A DNA stretch of 7,948 bases from Parvularcula sp039033795 (GTDB taxonomy: Bacteria > Pseudomonadota > Alphaproteobacteria > Caulobacterales > Parvularculaceae), in the NCBI GenBank assembly GCA_039033795.1, contig JBCCBY010000139.1, forward strand, positions 1 to 7,948. The letters run 5' to 3'. Both the position numbers and the translations under genes were made by a program. Of the stretch, positions 6,061 through 7,948 are shown in pieces; the first letter of the stretch is position 1; each line of letters opens with the position of its first letter. The notes under the pieces are model-generated. The model saw only the letters and a list, made by a program, of their open reading frames with translations, was not told the origin of the DNA and made no database searches.

Positions 6061-6926
6061 CTGAAGGCGGCTGGTCGCGTCTTGGTGTTCTCGCTGGAAG
6101 TGGCAGTCTACCCCTTCGTGTGGCCCAGGCGGAGGCGAAAGCGGGGCGTGAGCCATTTGTTGTTCGGCTTACCGATGATGATAGCCCGATCATCGCCTAC
6201 CCCAATGAGCGGGTACAGATTGGCGAACTGGGACGCGTCATCAAGCGGTTAAAGACCGAAGGCTGTGATGCTGTGTGCCTCGCAGGACAGCTCCAGCGAC
6301 CAAATTTTGCTTCGATCATCCCCGACTGGCGCGGCGCACGGGTTCTGCCAAAGGTCGTCGCAGCCGCGCGTAAGGGTGACGGCGCCATTATCGATGTGAT
6401 GGTGGGTGTCTTTGAAGGCGAGGGATTTTTGGTTGTTGGTGCCGAGGCAGCGGCGAGCCAACTCCTACTCCAAGCAGGACCCCTTGGTCAAAAAACACCG
6501 TCCGCAGAAGATGTGGCTGATATCGCTAAGGGTGCGCGCGTGGTCGAGGTGTTGGGGCCGTTCGATGTGGGTCAAGGCGCCGTGGTGCGTCGGGGCTTTG
6601 TTCTCGCAATCGAAGCGGCGGAGGGTACCGATGCCATGCTCCGTCGCTGCGCTGAACTTCCCGAGACCTTAAAGGGGTATGAGCCGGGCCAGGAGAAGAA
6701 TTCCGTTGGCGTTCTTGTGAAGCGTCCCAAACCGCAGCAGGAATTGCGGGTTGATCTTCCGACAATTGGTGTAGAAACGATTGAACGCGCTGCCGCGGCT
6801 GGCCTCGCCGGCGTGGCAGCAGAGGCCGAACACGCCCTGATCATTGATCGCGAAGACATCATTGCGAAGGCGAATGAGGTGGGGATCTTCGTCTACGGCT
6901 ATCGCGCTGAGGAGCTCCCGGATTGA
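6042..6926 (+). CDS. lpxI: UDP-2,3-diacylglucosamine pyrophosphatase LpxI
   Basis: LpxI (formerly DUF1009) hydrolyses UDP-2,3-diacylglucosamine to lipid X and UMP. It stands in for LpxH in alphaproteobacteria and some other lineages and is unrelated to it in fold. The 294 residues show the N-terminal domain (about 13-145), beginning LGVLAGSGSLP, and the C-terminal domain (about 150-290). Conserved family stretches are LAGQLQRPNF (80-89), AIEAAEGTDAML (189-200) and a VLVKRPKP...LRVDLPTIG block (224-243). Asp238 in RVDLPTIG is the strongest candidate for the catalytic Asp reported in Caulobacter LpxI (assignment inferred, not aligned). The first dozen residues precede the conserved core and are not recognisable, but no other start fits. 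The gene overlaps lpxA by 19 nt and lpxB by 4 nt, supporting coupled translation within the lipid A pathway. Confidence 0.95.
   Translation: MPSGSIAEGGWSRLGVLAGSGSLPLRVAQAEAKAGREPFVVRLTDDDSPIIAYPNERVQIGELGRVIKRLKTEGCDAVCLAGQLQRPNFASIIPDWRGARVLPKVVAAARKGDGAIIDVMVGVFEGEGFLVVGAEAAASQLLLQAGPLGQKTPSAEDVADIAKGARVVEVLGPFDVGQGAVVRRGFVLAIEAAEGTDAMLRRCAELPETLKGYEPGQEKNSVGVLVKRPKPQQELRVDLPTIGVETIERAAAAGLAGVAAEAEHALIIDREDIIAKANEVGIFVYGYRAEELPD
6909..6914 (+). promoter_or_regulatory. Shine-Dalgarno of lpxB, supporting a TTG start
   Basis: GAGGAG inside the end of lpxI, 8 nt before TTG 6923. The lpxB frame has a TGA at 6908-6910, so only five codons separate that stop from the conserved core, and TTG is the only start codon among them. 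Confidence 0.75.
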
Positions 6927-7948
6927 CTCGGACGGTTCTTCTTGCCGCCTGCGAGCCGTCGGGTGATGCGCTTGGCGCGTCCCTGATGGCCGCGCTGAAA
7001 AAGCTGGCGCCTGATTTGCGTTTCATTGGCGGCGGCGGACCGCTTATGACCGCGCAAGGGTTAGAGAACCCTCTAGATACAGATCAATTGGCAGTGATGG
7101 GCCCAGCGGATGCATTGGCTGCCATCCCAAAAGCCCTGGGTTTGGCGTCGTCACTCGGAAAGCTTGCACAAGATGAACAGCCCGATGCTGCGGTCTTGGT
7201 CGACAGCTGGGTTTTCTCAAAACTGGTGGCCGGGAAAATCAAAAAAAAGGCCCCGGGAACAAAACTCGTTAAACTCGGTGTACCGCAGGTTTGGGCATCA
7301 CGTCCCCAACGTGCGCCCGTGGCCGCAGAACTCTTTGATCTGCTTTTGTGTCTGCTGCCCTTCGAGCCGAAGCACTTTACCGAACTCGGCGGCAATGCAG
7401 TTTTTGTGGGCAACCCAAATTATCAGTTGGCCTCATCCACGCCGCGCTCGGGGCCTGTGTTCCGGGCCAGGTACGAACTTGGCGATGCGCCGCTTCTTCT
7501 TCTCTTGCCGGGCAGTCGAAACGGTGAAGTGAAGCGGTTGCTCCCTGTCTTTGAGGCGACCCTGCAAGACATCACCTCTCGTGTTCCGGGCTTGCGCGCG
7601 GCTGTTATAGCCGCTCCTGCAGTCGAAGAGCGCGTGAGGGCGACGGTGGAGACGTGGGAAAACAAACCATTGATCATACCGCCCGACGATCGCTTCAATG
7701 CTTTCGATGCTGGTGATGTTGCCCTTGCGGCGTCGGGCACGGTGACGACTGAGTTGGCGCTGGCGGGCACGCCGATGGTGGTGACCTATAAGGTTGCTCC
7801 GCTTGCTGCTTTTTATGCCAAAAGAGTGATCACGACTCCTTTTGTCACGATCCTGAATATCATGGCAGGCGAAGCTGTGATTCCAGAGCGAATTCAACAG
7901 GATTGCATGCCGTCACAGCTAAGTGCGGATGTCATCCGCCTTTTCCAA
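6923..7948 (+). CDS. lpxB: Lipid-A-disaccharide synthase LpxB (3'-partial, TTG start)
   Basis: Membrane-associated GT19 glycosyltransferase that joins lipid X to UDP-2,3-diacylglucosamine, releasing UDP and giving the beta-1,6 lipid A disaccharide phosphate. The frame is open without break from TTG 6923 to the window end: 342 residues, about 40-50 short of a full enzyme. Visible motifs: ACEPSGD (9-15; E. coli AGETSGD), LAVMG (56-60), LVDSWVFS (92-99), VPQVWASRP (120-128), LPFEPKHF (145-152), FVGNP (161-165), LLPGSRNGEV (194-203) and ASGTVTTELALAG (270-282), in GT-B order. Asp94 and Arg199 correspond to the Asp98 and Arg201 reported as critical in Haemophilus LpxB. Several motifs deviate from the gammaproteobacterial form (DSWVF for DAPDF, VGN for IGH), as I recall for Caulobacter relatives. 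The TTG overlaps the lpxI stop (ATTGA) and has a strong Shine-Dalgarno. Confidence 0.93.
   Translation, partial: MTRTVLLAACEPSGDALGASLMAALKKLAPDLRFIGGGGPLMTAQGLENPLDTDQLAVMGPADALAAIPKALGLASSLGKLAQDEQPDAAVLVDSWVFSKLVAGKIKKKAPGTKLVKLGVPQVWASRPQRAPVAAELFDLLLCLLPFEPKHFTELGGNAVFVGNPNYQLASSTPRSGPVFRARYELGDAPLLLLLPGSRNGEVKRLLPVFEATLQDITSRVPGLRAAVIAAPAVEERVRATVETWENKPLIIPPDDRFNAFDAGDVALAASGTVTTELALAGTPMVVTYKVAPLAAFYAKRVITTPFVTILNIMAGEAVIPERIQQDCMPSQLSADVIRLFQ

Noticed and set aside
7110..7532. 140-codon + strand frame overlapping lpxB
   Set aside because: The lpxB frame is continuous with conserved motifs through this whole region; this frame is a shadow.

Overview
The window is a compact, almost fully coding piece of an alphaproteobacterial chromosome. 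It carries the classic envelope-biogenesis cluster: rseP (5' end cut off), bamA, lpxD, fabZ, lpxA, lpxI and lpxB (3' end cut off), all on the + strand. Two things point to Alphaproteobacteria. First, the UDP-2,3-diacylglucosamine hydrolase is LpxI rather than LpxH. Second, LpxB has the motif set AACEPSGD, DSW, VPQVWASRP, VGNP and SGTVTTE, which recalls Caulobacter/Hyphomonas-type enzymes (from memory, not a search). Base composition looks moderately GC-rich with no obvious break, so nothing suggests recent transfer.

Layout: 1-1055 is the site-2 protease RseP without its N-terminus and HExxH motif. A 12-nt gap leads to bamA (1068-3590), the outer-membrane protein insertase. A 222-nt non-coding spacer (3591-3812) follows, where many relatives carry skp/ompH. 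Then come lpxD (3813-4805), fabZ (4805-5269), lpxA (5269-6060), lpxI (6042-6926) and lpxB (6923 to the window end). From lpxD onward every gene overlaps the next by 1, 1, 19 and 4 nt, which implies one translationally coupled mRNA.

How it works together: FabZ and LpxA/LpxD compete for the (3R)-hydroxyacyl-ACP pool. LpxA puts the first acyl chain on the UDP-amino sugar and LpxD the second. LpxI releases UMP to give lipid X. LpxB joins lipid X to UDP-diacylglucosamine to form the lipid A disaccharide. BamA assembles outer-membrane proteins into the membrane built from that lipid A, and RseP is the intramembrane protease of envelope regulation. LpxC and the deacetylation step are not in the window.

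I see no mobile element, RNA gene, CRISPR array or unknown multi-gene system. The points worth a second look are modest: the missing skp, a long acidic two-cysteine loop in BamA, altered substrate-pocket residues in LpxA and LpxD, and the TTG start of lpxB.
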